Of a stretch of DNA of 64,000 bases, positions 35,242 through 45,597 are shown piece after piece; position 1 is the first letter of the stretch, and every line of letters starts with the position of its first letter. The stretch comes from Sinonovacula constricta (taxonomy: Eukaryota; Mollusca; Bivalvia; Cardiida; Solecurtidae). The position numbers and the translations under genes are program-made. The notes below the pieces were generated by a model, which saw only the letters and a program-made list of their open reading frames with translations, was not told where the DNA came from and made no database searches. The stretch lies in NCBI GenBank assembly GCA_007844125.1, contig CM017563.1:32518907-32582906 (forward strand), written 5' to 3'.

Positions 35242-36350
35242 ACCTTTTAGCTCCTTAATGGAAACTGTCCTGTTAATATCTACACTGTTTACAGCTGAGT
35301 CTCCTTACATTTGTTAAAAGTAAACAAATGAAGCAAGATAACGGTTTGGGGCTAAATTTATAAAACAAAGTTTTGGAAATATCTATTAGATTTTTTACAT
35401 TATATATACACTCTACTAACCTATTATTACTATTATTGCGTCAGTTTAAATCTGATTTTTTCCACAAATTGATAAAGATTGGGCAAATGTAATCCTGCAC
35501 CTCCAAGTAAAAAGTATCCAAATTAGGGTTAAAATGCATCAAAATTGAGGGTTGAGGATTCTAATTCCTGTATGGGCACGCATGGCCAACTGTTTTTTTA
35601 TGTTTCTCCTCCTCCACTACTTCTTTCTCTTCCTCTTTTATACTTCCATCCTCTTTTTCCCCTCTCTCCCCTTTCCACCCACCTCCGCCTCTCCTCCTCT
35701 AAATATCCAACAGCTCCAAAACAGAGCAATATACACCAGAAGGTATTGCTGCCAACATGACATTTGCTATATCCACTGTACAGTATAACACAAGAAAAAT
35801 CGTTGATGCGTTGTCTGGTTCCCAGCCGTACTTTGCAAGTAACGATAGTATTAAGGGGAAGGTAATCCAGACTAGTTGATGCGCAGCATCAAAGGCGACG
35901 CAAAAAGTGGAAGAGGTAAATAGATTAAAGCAATATGGGAGCAAGTACAAAGACATTTGAAACGTTGTGGTTTTTATTTGAAAGTTTTCAGTATACTATA
36001 AATCCCGAGAAAATGTATGTATAACTTACATTCCTGAGACCATATAATGGTTTAAAACAAAATAAAAAGCAAATCAGACACCATTTTATAGGTTATCATA
36101 TGTTGCATATGTAGATGTTACATATGTAGAAAAAAAGTTGCAAATTTATTATAATTAACTAACTATAAAACTAAAGTGTACAAGCAAGAAGTGCACATGT
36201 GCATCACTTTACATTACAAAAATTAGTATGGTTCGGAGAGTATTGCCCTAAGAACGTAGTATGCTTTCTCTTTCTTAATATCTTATTGTTTATTTTCAAA
36301 GTTAACTTGAAAGTTACAGACACATAAAAATAGCTAAATATAAAATAGAT
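35242..36350. other. Spacer, no gene recognised
   Basis: Frames at 35545-35956 are CT-rich and uninformative. No domain or RNA was seen. Confidence 0.4.
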
Positions 36351-36354
36351 CGAT

Positions 36355-36515
36355 AAAATAGAACGTGTTTACCGAATTCGGACACGTATTTTATCAGGTT
36401 TAGAAAGTCCGCAAAACAAACTTTCGCAGCGTGCAGTATATTCAGTGAGTATATTAAGTGGGCATTCCATATATAGGCATCGCGCTCCAGCGCTTCGACA
36501 GTAAAGGGACATATA
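36355..36515 (-). repeat. Dispersed repeat shared with intron 4 of the third BRICHOS gene
   Basis: In reverse complement it carries GCGCTGGAGCGCGA, TATATATGGAATGC, then GAAAGTTTGTTTTGCGGACTT. The same words in the same order occur at 57774-57870. Part of it (36369-36410) also resembles 16181-16220. Probably a mobile element; ends not defined. Confidence 0.55.
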
Positions 36516-36904
36516 CCTCTAGGTGAAATGCGAGGGTAAACAAATTCATTCGTCGTCTAAAGGGACACTGCCATCAAAATCGACTTGTATATTAATGGGA
36601 CACCACCACTAACATTCCACAAAAAATCAGTAGAAAAACTACGTATATTGGCGTTATATAACGCGTTACGGGCCAATGAAGCAAAGCTTTTGTAAGATAC
36701 CGAAATTACTATGAACATAGACAGATTTAAATATTTTTGAAAGAAACACTTTGTATACTTGTTTGCTTTAAAACATGTTATAAGCGACATTTTATTAATC
36801 AATGTGTTTATGGATAACTAAGTGAAGACAAGCTGGATTTAAAAACTATCACCATCTTCTAACAAAAGGAAGGTAGCCAAACATGAAAGTAAAAATTGTC
36901 AAAG

Positions 36905-37458
36905 TTGACAATTTATTTTTTATATTCAAATATGATCTTTTGTTTGAAGTCATTACAAATTCCATCACAGAATTGACATATTTCAAAGATGAAACAATTC
37001 ACAGACAGCATTCCTCAATAATGTTATTATTACAGATGACTGTAAGCCTGAACGACCCTGTGGAGTGACTGTACCAGTCTACAAGAGTCCAGTTATCACG
37101 AGGCCAGGACTTGTGCAGGACGAGCAAGATATTCTGGGTCGTCGAGCAGACCAACCTAGGTTCGTAATTTTTCATTGACATTATTTTTAACGCTTTTTGT
37201 AAAATTGATTTTTACGAATGAAAATTAATTTAAATTGTAATATCGCTTCGATTACAATCATCCGTAAAATATCGCAATTTCTTTGTATTTCATACTGTGT
37301 CTACATATGTTTCTTCTATTTATACAACTTGTGTCATCTTTTGCCGTTACAGACTCCACCACAACCAGAGAACGGAGAGCCACGACAAGCGATGGAGGAA
37401 AGTTCTGTTTCAGCTTGTGCTGTAACTGCTGCAACAAGCCACCGTCTCTCTGACGCAG
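36905..37458 (+). pseudogene. Truncated BRICHOS-family gene copy (exons 5 and 6 only)
   Basis: Homologous to the 3' part of the gene at 45598-48522. The copy starts within intron 4 (about 36905), so exons 1-4 are missing. Exon 5 (37036-37159) begins MTVSLNDPVE and then has TGA at 37066-37068 where the intact genes have an Arg codon. It also lacks about 18 bp that encode the SRDQLSE region and has one extra base before the GTTCGT donor. Exon 6 (from 37353) keeps the RERR motif and most of the cysteine block, but the second Cys is Ser, 24 bp after the cysteine block are deleted, and the stop TAG has become CAG. It cannot make the protein. The homology continues into 3' flank to about 39487. Confidence 0.9.
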
Positions 37459-39487
37459 AAGAAGTGCTTTTTAAAAAACAAAGCAATCGTTCTCAAACCA
37501 ATCTCGATAACTTTGACATGTCAAAACTGACCCTTTGAAAATCAACTACGGACACAAGTTTGTTTGTTGTTGTTTTTAAATATAAAAAAAATAATTATAT
37601 CTTAAATGTGTTGATTTAGAATTACAGTTACATAATTATGTTAATTATATTGGTCTATTTTGTGTCGCTTGATTGAATAAATGTCTTACGAATAAGCGAG
37701 AGTTTTTTTCCCAAAAAAATAGCGTACTGCTCACATGCCGTAATGCTGTTATAGACAAAAGCAAAATATAAAAAAGGTGATTTGTTTCCGATGTGTGTTT
37801 TTATGTATCAATGGCACAATGATATAATGTCTTATAACATATATTTTTATATATAAGAAAACAAATGTATCTCTATTTGCTGAGAATAAACATAAAAAAT
37901 TACGACATACTTCTGTTCTTATTTATTTCCATGGTTTATCATTGGATAATTATATTTTGACTTAAGTTACTGAAATTAGGATTTGATAATAAAAAGATTA
38001 TTTAACAATTATTTGCAGATTTAAAGGTTTTTGGTTAATCATACACACGAATTTTGAAAAAAAAAAATTAATAATTAAAAAATCTGAAACAAGAGTTAGA
38101 CACAAAAACAGTGAAGATATATAACATGTTTGGTTGCTTATAGTTGACAATGATGGTTTTGATTTCCATACTTACAGACCTAATACACGTATAAAATATG
38201 TTTCAATCAATTTAACTCTCTATATAAATGGAGGTAGAAATTTGCATAAACTAGGCGCAGGTTTAAAAACATACATTCCAAAAGGTCCTCTGGAATCCTA
38301 TGCAAAAAGGGTTAAAAAGAATCGGTGTACCACAGTAATTGTTGAGTTTAGTTTAGTAAAACCTAACATAAGTCCCATTTGGGGTCTTTTTCCATGATCA
38401 AAAAATAAAGATATGTCCGTACCGACAAGATAAGCCCCGCCCACATTGCTAATGTTTCTATATCTAACTAGCTTTACTTCAAGATGGCCGATACATATAG
38501 ATAACGGGCTTAATGTGAATCTGATAATTTTAGGCGCTTTTCAGATAAAATATGGTTAAACATGATCCAAACCTACTCTTTATGTACAAGTGAAAACCAA
38601 GGTTTGTAATACAATTTCGATCAAAACAAAACGTATATCAGATCATAAATATATATATTAATTGTGACTTAAATCTGACAATTTAAGTCGTTTTCAGATT
38701 AAATATGGTAAAACATTGTCCAAACCTACCCCTTATGTTCAAGTGATAATATCTCATTTCCCATACGTTAAATCGTTTTTCTTTTTTTCAGTCGGAATTG
38801 TTTGGAATATAATATTTTGGTTCAAATCTGTGATTTAATTTAAATGTTTGGTAGAACCCCATAAAGAAATACAACAGGATATGTTATAAGGTTTTTATAC
38901 CTTGCGTTTCTACATTTCCTGGCGATAAATCTTATGTTTGGAATATAATGATAATATTCCGAATCAGTCATTTAATTAATATCTATGGGAGAAACGATAT
39001 AAAACATTACACTATTGTTTGCTATTATGTTATAAAATTAGCACTCAATGCACTAATAACTGAACATTGTAAAAATACATAAATTAAATATAATTGATCG
39101 AAGCGTTTTTCTGTTAATATAAGCCTGCCGAGTAAGTCAATGTCACATATCGTATGGCAGGTTGTTTTGTGTGCTGTTGTTGTTTTTTAGGTTGAGCGGG
39201 GTGTTTTTTCATAATTATGTGAAATTTCGTACTCACAAATACCATGGTATTATGTGAAACACATTAACAATGAATATAACGAACGGTAAATAAGGTTATC
39301 AACTAAAGCAACCTGTGTAATTAAAACTCTCATATGTTATACATATTGCCCATCTTTTAACAGTATAAGAATACTTCTCATGCCTAATTAGGTTTAAACG
39401 CGTTCTAAAGCTTTTATATCGTTCAAAATAAAAAAAACATCTTGTTCACATATATTTAATCAATCAGCAGAGACAAAGTAAAACGCA
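37459..39487. repeat. Segmental duplication: 3' flank of the BRICHOS gene
   Basis: Aligns with 48523-50745 along nearly its whole length (shared landmarks: CGCTTGATTGAATAAATG, GATAAGCCCCGCCCACATTG, GATCGAAGCG, CTAAAGCTTTTATAT). The homology ends at AAACGCATCG (about 39489), exactly where the 192/195-bp satellite starts. A conserved-looking frame (38134-38397) differs from its partner (49204-49560) mostly by amino-acid changes and is absent from the third copy, so it is treated as non-coding. Confidence 0.88.
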
Positions 39488-39489
39488 TC

Positions 39490-40650
39490 GCCTCAAAAAA
39501 TGTCTCCGTAAGTGGTAGCAAATCTGCAAAAAAGTTGGATTTTCGGTCGCGTATAGACCTCTTTCCGACCCGACAAGGCCGACATAAAGGAAAAGTGACG
39601 CCACTTCTTTATATGCATATTAAAAAGGATCGAACCAGCTTTTAATTGCCGCAGAGCGTTTGGCTCTATCTTGGGACTGACTGCCTCAAAAATGTCTCCG
39701 TAAGTGGTAGGAAATCTGCAAAAAGAGGGATTTTTGGTCGCGTATAGACCTTTTTCTGACCCCGAAAAGGCCGACATAGAGGAAATGTGACACGACTTCT
39801 TTATATGCATATGAAAGAAGATCAAACCAGCTTTTAACTGACGCAGAGCATTTGGCTCTATATTGGGGCTGACTGCCTCAAAAATGTCTCCGTATGTGGT
39901 AGGAAATCTGCAAAAAAAGAGGGATTTTTTGGTCACGTATAGATCTCTTTCCGATCCCGACAAGGCCGACATAAAGGAAAAGTGACGCCACTTCTTTATA
40001 TGCATATTAAAGAGGATCGAACCAGCTTTTAACTGCCACAGAGCGTTTGGCTCTATCTTGGGACTGACTGCCTCAAAAATGTCTCCGTAAGTGGTAGGAA
40101 ATCTGCAAAAAGAGGGATTTTTGGTCGCGTATAGACCTTTTTCTGACCCCGAAAAGGCCGACATAGAGGAAATGTGACACCACTTCTTTATATGCATATG
40201 AAAGAAGATCAAACCAGCTTTTAACTGACGCAGAGCATTTGGCTCTATATTGGGGCTGACTGCCTCAAAAATGTCTCCGTATGTGGTAGGAAATCTGCAA
40301 AAAAAGAGGGATTTTTTGGTCACGTATAGATCTCTTTCCGATCCCGACAAGGCCGACATAAAGGAAAAGTGACGCCACTTCTTTATATGCATATTAAAGA
40401 GGATCGAACCAGCTTTTAACTGCCACAGAGCGTTTGGCTCTATCTTGGGGATGACTGCCTCAAAATTGTCTCCGTAAGTGGTAGGAAATCTGAAAAAAGA
40501 GGGGAGTTTTGGTCGCGTATAGACCTCTTTCCGACCCAGACAAGGCCAACATAGAGGAAATGTGACACCACTTTTTCATATGCATCTGAAAGAGGATCGA
40601 ACCAGCTTTCGAGCGCTGAAGAGCGTTTTGAATTTGGACACATTTTTCAC
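39490..40650 (-). repeat. Dimeric 192/195-bp satellite
   Basis: GCCTCAAAAATGTCTCCGTA starts at about 39490, 39683, 39875, 40070, 40262 and 40457, giving steps of 193, 192, 195, 192 and 195 bp. Alternate units share variants (AAAGAAGATCAAACC against AAAGAGGATCGAACC), so the true unit is a dimer of about 387 bp. Since both steps are multiples of three, a 299-codon minus-strand frame (39493-40392) stays open. Its repeated peptide contains FCRFPTTYGDIFEAVSP and MHIKKWRHFSFMSALSG. No known domain was recognised, so it is recorded as a repeat. Confidence 0.9.
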
Positions 40651-41115
40651 GTAGTCACCCTCAAGATAGAGCCGAGGCGTTTCAGGACTCGAAAGCTGGT
40701 TCGATCCTTTTTCGCATGCATATGAAGAAGTGGTATCACATTTCCTCTATGTCGGCCTTGTCGGGGTCGGAATCTGCGACCAAAAATCCGCTTTTCCGAT
40801 ATTTTACCAAATTATTACACTTCTTTTAGGCAGTCCTCTTCAGGACTCGAAAGCCGGTTCGATCCTCTTTCGGATGCATATATGAAAAAGTGCTGTCACA
40901 TTTCCTCTGTGTCGGCCCTGTTTTGGTCGAAAAGAGGCATATCTGCAACCAAAAATTGCTGATTTTTTACCACTTACGGGGACACGTTTTGGCAGTCAGT
41001 CCCACGATTGTGTCCAAGTTACTTTAGGAGTCAAAAGCTGGTTCGATCCCCTTGAAATGGTGTCACAATTCTTCTATGTCGGCCATGTCTGGGTCGGAAA
41101 GAGTCCGACCTGCGA
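40651..41115 (+). repeat. Inverted, diverged copies of the 192/195-bp satellite
   Basis: Units now read in the opposite sense: AAAGCTGGTTCGATCC, TGCATATGAAGAAGTGG and CACATTTCCTCTATGTCGGCC appear on the plus strand (near 40692, 40855 and 41034). About three decayed units face the array on the left, so the junction near 40650 is the centre of a large inverted repeat. Confidence 0.85.
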
Positions 41116-43487
41116 CTCCACCCCCTCCCCCCAAAAATCCTACATTTTGTTCTGTATCATCGTGTACTTCTACATTGTTTTAAAAAAGAATCTACCCCCC
41201 CCCCTATACACACACACACTCACTCACACACATACACACCCCATCCCTATTAACTTGAAAAGTAATATCATTTGAGGAAATATTCTTGTTGAATATTCGT
41301 GTTAATTTGTTGAACTAACGTTTACACCTATTAAGTTCAGTTTTAAATATTAATCAGTTGAGTTTTTTCTTTTCAAAATAAGCTACCATCATTGCATGTT
41401 TTCCGAATTTATTCTATCTTAAAATGAATAAAATAACTAATGTTGGGCATAACCTTTATTATTCTATATCTCTTACATAAAGAGCGGTTTGCCGGCTACA
41501 TTTAAAGTTAGTATTGTGTATCGTTGTCGCTCGCCGCTCGTGTGTAAAGTTTACACAGTTACTGCTTGCTGGGGAACTGCTTGCCAGCTTGTCGTTTGTT
41601 AAAGGGATGCAATCTGTCAAACGACGCCATTTCCCCAACTTCGGTGCACCCTCGACTTACTTCGACTACTTCGGAAATTTCCGTGATAACTATATTTTAG
41701 GGGCGTATTCTTTCCGGCGAGCAGAAAGTTGCAATTCAGTAGGTATCATTGCACCAGAAAATCCGGTGGATGGGCGTACTAGAAATGGTGTTCCGATTGG
41801 TATTAGTACGAATACCAATTATGTCTCCTTAAATTTTGCTGACGGAAATTAACCAGGCAGATAATTTTAACACCGTGGCGAAATATCGACATATATCTAG
41901 CAAAAAAGTTTAAATTAAAATAAAACATAAATATTCACGAAGCTATAGATGTAGGGGAGAGGACAAAAAAATCCCATTTCAAACTAACACTGTGCAGTTC
42001 GCCGCATATTCACAGAATGTCAATATGCTTTATATTTTTTACATTCTTTTTAAAAATAATCACTATTCTTGTCACTATTCCCAGGAGTAATAAACTGTCT
42101 GGATATCAAGATATCTTTATCAACCGATAGAAGTTTTGGTCCCATCGTGTGCCATATCGATCCAAATTCACGAGAAACGATACGCATCGCCCTAACACAT
42201 TGCTCGATAGATTAAAAAATATAGCTGCAATTTGTGCAACTACTATTCAATCGTATACATAATATTAGAACACTAACTAGAAACAAGTGTGTATATTTAT
42301 AACTATGTAGCACAACTTCAATGTAAGATTTTGCTAAGATCAATTTACATACAGTGTCTAGTGTTACTTCTACCCTTAATTTATTTCACTCGTATTTCTC
42401 CGTTATTTAGTGGTTTTATATTGTCGTTACAATGCAGACCGATATACGTAGTGAACTCCATTGGGCTCTGGCCCGCCTTCGGCACTTTTTCATAGGGTCA
42501 TTAAAGGTAATATAAAATTAAATATGTTAATTGTGTTAAACACTTTTTGTCGTTTAAGAAGTAAAAATAATAGTGAGCTAAAGCTTACTTTTGTAACCCA
42601 AAGTTTCCCTATGCTTTTGGAGGTCAAAAGCCAGCGACTATACAGGTATGCGTTAATCCGTACAAGCTTATCATTCCTGTGATGACGTAAAAACTGATCA
42701 GCGGTCAGCGTGACCTGCCAGGGATACAGCCGAAGAGCCCGTCAGTCTGTCACTGCACTAATTGCTATTTACTGTCACTGTTACTATCTTTTCTAATTAC
42801 TAATTAGACTGCGTAGAGGTTGAAAATGTACATTGTGCTGCATTTCGGGTGTAACTCGCATTCTAGCGGCCTATGACCTACTAATCAGTCCGATGTTTTC
42901 ATCAATGTTTTAGTGTTTTAGCTGTGTAAGTAAAATCAGCATCTGTAATTCGACAAGAAAATGAACGCCTTTGTGCCGGCCAACGCAGAAGGTTGTGCTC
43001 TTTACATCTTGAAGAGGACTGCTTAGTGTTCCAACATCGTTTTCTGTGTAATATTAAGTTTAAACACACATATAAACGAATATTTAAGACATATGCGGTG
43101 TCCACAAAGTTAAACTTTCCAAGCAAGTCAGTCCTCATGCGTTTAAAGCAACTAACATGGTCTCTACTCCAAAAAGACAGAAAGTTTGAAGTATGTGCAG
43201 TAGTTTGCTGACTGAATCTGAGGGGGGAAAATACGGTTAGTTATACTTTCGTAGATTCATCTAGATAAATTACTCATCGAATCTGACCATGTGTGAACAA
43301 TATATAAATAACGCCACATGCCCTCGAGTGCATTGGTCGTATTTGTTTCTCCAGAACGTTCTAATCGCCAGGTTTGGTAATCCGTTAGTGAACAAAGCCG
43401 TTTTTAATCGGCGTTAAAACTTGACTGAAACCTAAACACTGGCATATATACAATATGTATTTTCGTGTATTATCTTCTTATTTACAG

Positions 43488-43500
<13 letters not shown>
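41116..43500. other. Spacer; one unassigned ORF
   Basis: Contains a C run followed by (CA)n (41196-41240). The plus-strand frame at 41514-41852 (112 codons, including SFRRAESCNSVG) has no recognised domain or splice structure and is not called a gene. A weak GC-richer stretch at 41510-41780 makes it the only candidate exon here. Confidence 0.35.
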
Positions 43501-43556
<56 letters not shown>

Positions 43557-43560
43557 CATC
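43495..43560. repeat. (ATTT)n and (ATT)n microsatellite
   Basis: TTTA tetranucleotide run (43493-43535) followed by an ATT run, 14 bp before the SINE target duplication. Confidence 0.93.
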
Positions 43561-43585
43561 ATTTTATATTTACATTTGTGAGTCA

Positions 43586-43848
43586 CCAGCCGCAATAGCT
43601 CAATTGGTAGAGCGTCGCCTTGCGGATCGGGAGGTCGCGGGTTCGAACCCCGGCCAGGTCAAACCAGTAGTGGCTTCCTTCCTAACGCTCGGGGCTAAGG
43701 GGACAGCATTATGCCTGACTCGTTGGTGTCAGTATAATGGACCGGCTGGGTTTAGTCCCTGGGCACCTCATAAGTGCCCATGTGCTATAATGATAGAAAT
43801 GTCGCTGCACAGTATCAGCAAAAATGCCGGCAAATCCCATTCCATCCC
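43586..43848 (+). mobile_element. tRNA-derived SINE, complete, with perfect 12-bp target duplication
   Basis: Begins CCAGCCGCAATAGCTCAA with box A (TAGCTCAATTGGTAGAGC) and box B (GGTTCGAACCCC), runs through the shared body (GGGGCTAAGGGGACAGCATT) and ends in an ATCCCATTCCATCCC tail. ATTTGTGAGTCA flanks it at 43574-43585 and 43849-43860. Compared with the copy at 1632-1910 it lacks a short segment after the tRNA head (the AAAGACTTT region). The perfect duplication marks a recent insertion. Confidence 0.95.
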
Positions 43849-44032
43849 ATTTGTGAGTCATTGGATTTTGTCGATAGCTTTTACTCCGAGTCTACGTTTG
43901 AAGGTTCAGTATATTTCTTTAAAAAATCGCTCGACTACTTTTTTAAGATAATACGCAGGACATTACCACCAAACGCTGAAAATAAAACCATAAATTAAGT
44001 TTCTCTGGTTATTGCCATATGTTATAAATAAG

Positions 44033-44083
44033 TGATTTGATATTGGCCCTGTTATTTGTCCAAGGGCAGTCGTATTGGATCAT
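44033..44083. repeat. Short dispersed repeat (TTTGATATTGGCCC...GGGCAGTCG)
   Basis: The segment GATATTGGCCCTGTTATTTG, continuing to AAGGGCAGTCGTATTGG, recurs in reverse complement at 51381-51428 and 63371-63415. It is probably the end of a mobile element. Confidence 0.6.
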
Positions 44084-44860
44084 TCAGGGTTATTTTTTCG
44101 CGAATAGTTCTATCTAACAGTTCAGTTAGTGTTCAAAATCGTATTTATTAAGACCAAAGGATGGATTTGTAAAAATATGCCCAAATTCCCAAAAGCATTG
44201 GTTCGATATTGTTATATGTATTTTATATAGACAAACTGTTAGATACCAAGTTTAAGACATGTAACAAAACTATTACCTATATCTTATTTGTAAGGCATTT
44301 TAATCATTGCTAAGACAAATTGAATTGACATTTTCTGGTATGAATTTATATAGTGTCAAGTGTCACATTGATCAGTGACTTAACTACTGAGCAAAATATC
44401 GACCGGGAGAAATGTTCTGCAAGTGAGGCTTTTATTTGATGATTTATACCATATTTCTATCGAATGTATAAGTATAACAAACATGAGATGTCTCTTGCTA
44501 TCATATATGTCTTTCTGCGCAAATCGTTTTTTGCTATTCTATATGTCTGTTTCTGCCAGCTGTTATTTTTTTGCATTTGCTCTGATTTTTCAACTGTCAC
44601 TAAGCTATCATAAATACTGAACAGTCAAAATTGGAGCTTGAGCATAATCTAGACTGAACGTATTTTTCTTTCTGCGCTAATGTTTTCTTGCTACTTTATA
44701 TGTCTGCCTCAACTGTCAATTAACTATTGTTCATATCTTATGATAAGTGTTAAATACTTTTTCGATAATATATTTTGACCCTGACCTTTGACTTTGAATT
44801 TTCTGTATGGCCAAAATAGCTAAACAATACCTTCATCAAGTGAACAATTTTCTAACGGCT

Positions 44861-45034
44861 ACACAATTATATGATGGTATGATCTTACACATCGACATAA
44901 ACAGTGATTTATCTTTATACACAATTATATGATGGTATGATCTTACACATCGACATAAACAGTGATTTATCTTTATACACAATTATATGATGGTATGATC
45001 TTACACATCGACATAAACAGAGATTTATCTTTAT
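44861..45034. repeat. 58-bp tandem triplication upstream of the first intact BRICHOS gene
   Basis: Three nearly identical copies beginning ACACAATTATATGATGG at 44861, 44919 and 44977. The region upstream of the second gene (about 55243-55300) has a single diverged version (CGCATCGACATAAACACTG), so the expansion happened after duplication. It lies about 560-740 bp before the start codon. Confidence 0.9.
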
Positions 45035-45393
45035 TGCAATGGTTCATATTATTTATCTTTAGGATAGTGAACTGTAGATTTTGCTTCGGGGTGGAAAATA
45101 TCAATTCATTGGATGGACGATTATTTAATGTATTCTGACCTATACATGGATGGGAAGTGTAAATAAAACCCGTATGAACCGCCAGTACAGTTTTACCATT
45201 GGCCACTGTGCTGGCAATTAGATTTTCACCTTTAGATAAATGATTCAAGGTATGTACCTGTAGAATTTGCTTCAGGCCGAAAAAAACAAATACCTGTTTT
45301 CATTGGACGGACGCTTATTAAATTTATTCCGACCTTTTACTGAATCAGAAATGTAAATAAATAAAAAGCGGAAGAACCGTCAATACTTTTAAC

Positions 45394-45472
45394 GATTGGC
45401 CAAAGTACAGCCAATGAGAATTTCTTCTAAATCTGCTACGATCATCCTTCCTAGTCCAAGGTGGTATAAAAG
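45394..45472 (+). promoter_or_regulatory. Core promoter of the first intact BRICHOS gene
   Basis: An inverted CCAAT box (GATTGG, 45394-45399), a direct CCAAT (45411-45415) and a TATA box (TATAAAAG, 45465-45472) lie in order before the gene. The same three elements with the same spacing occur before the paralog at 55458-55536, and the sequence around them is highly similar. Transcription would start near 45495-45500, leaving a 5' UTR of about 100 bp with no intron. Confidence 0.8.
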
Positions 45473-45597
45473 TCTGGTCGTGGACAGGGCCAACATTGTC
45501 CATTGTCGGTCTTGTATCATTGAGTCTAGATATCTCTTGTTGCTGGCTGTTTGTCTTCGGCACCTGCACTTTAAGTGACGACATCTCGACTTCTAAG

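Noticed and set aside
41514..41852. 112-codon frame
   Set aside because: No recognised domain, no splice signals or promoter tied to it; kept only as a possible exon in the spacer entry.
43586..43660. Possible functional tRNA gene (boxes A and B present)
   Set aside because: It is the head of a SINE with a shared body, repeat tail and target duplication; other copies are elsewhere in the window.
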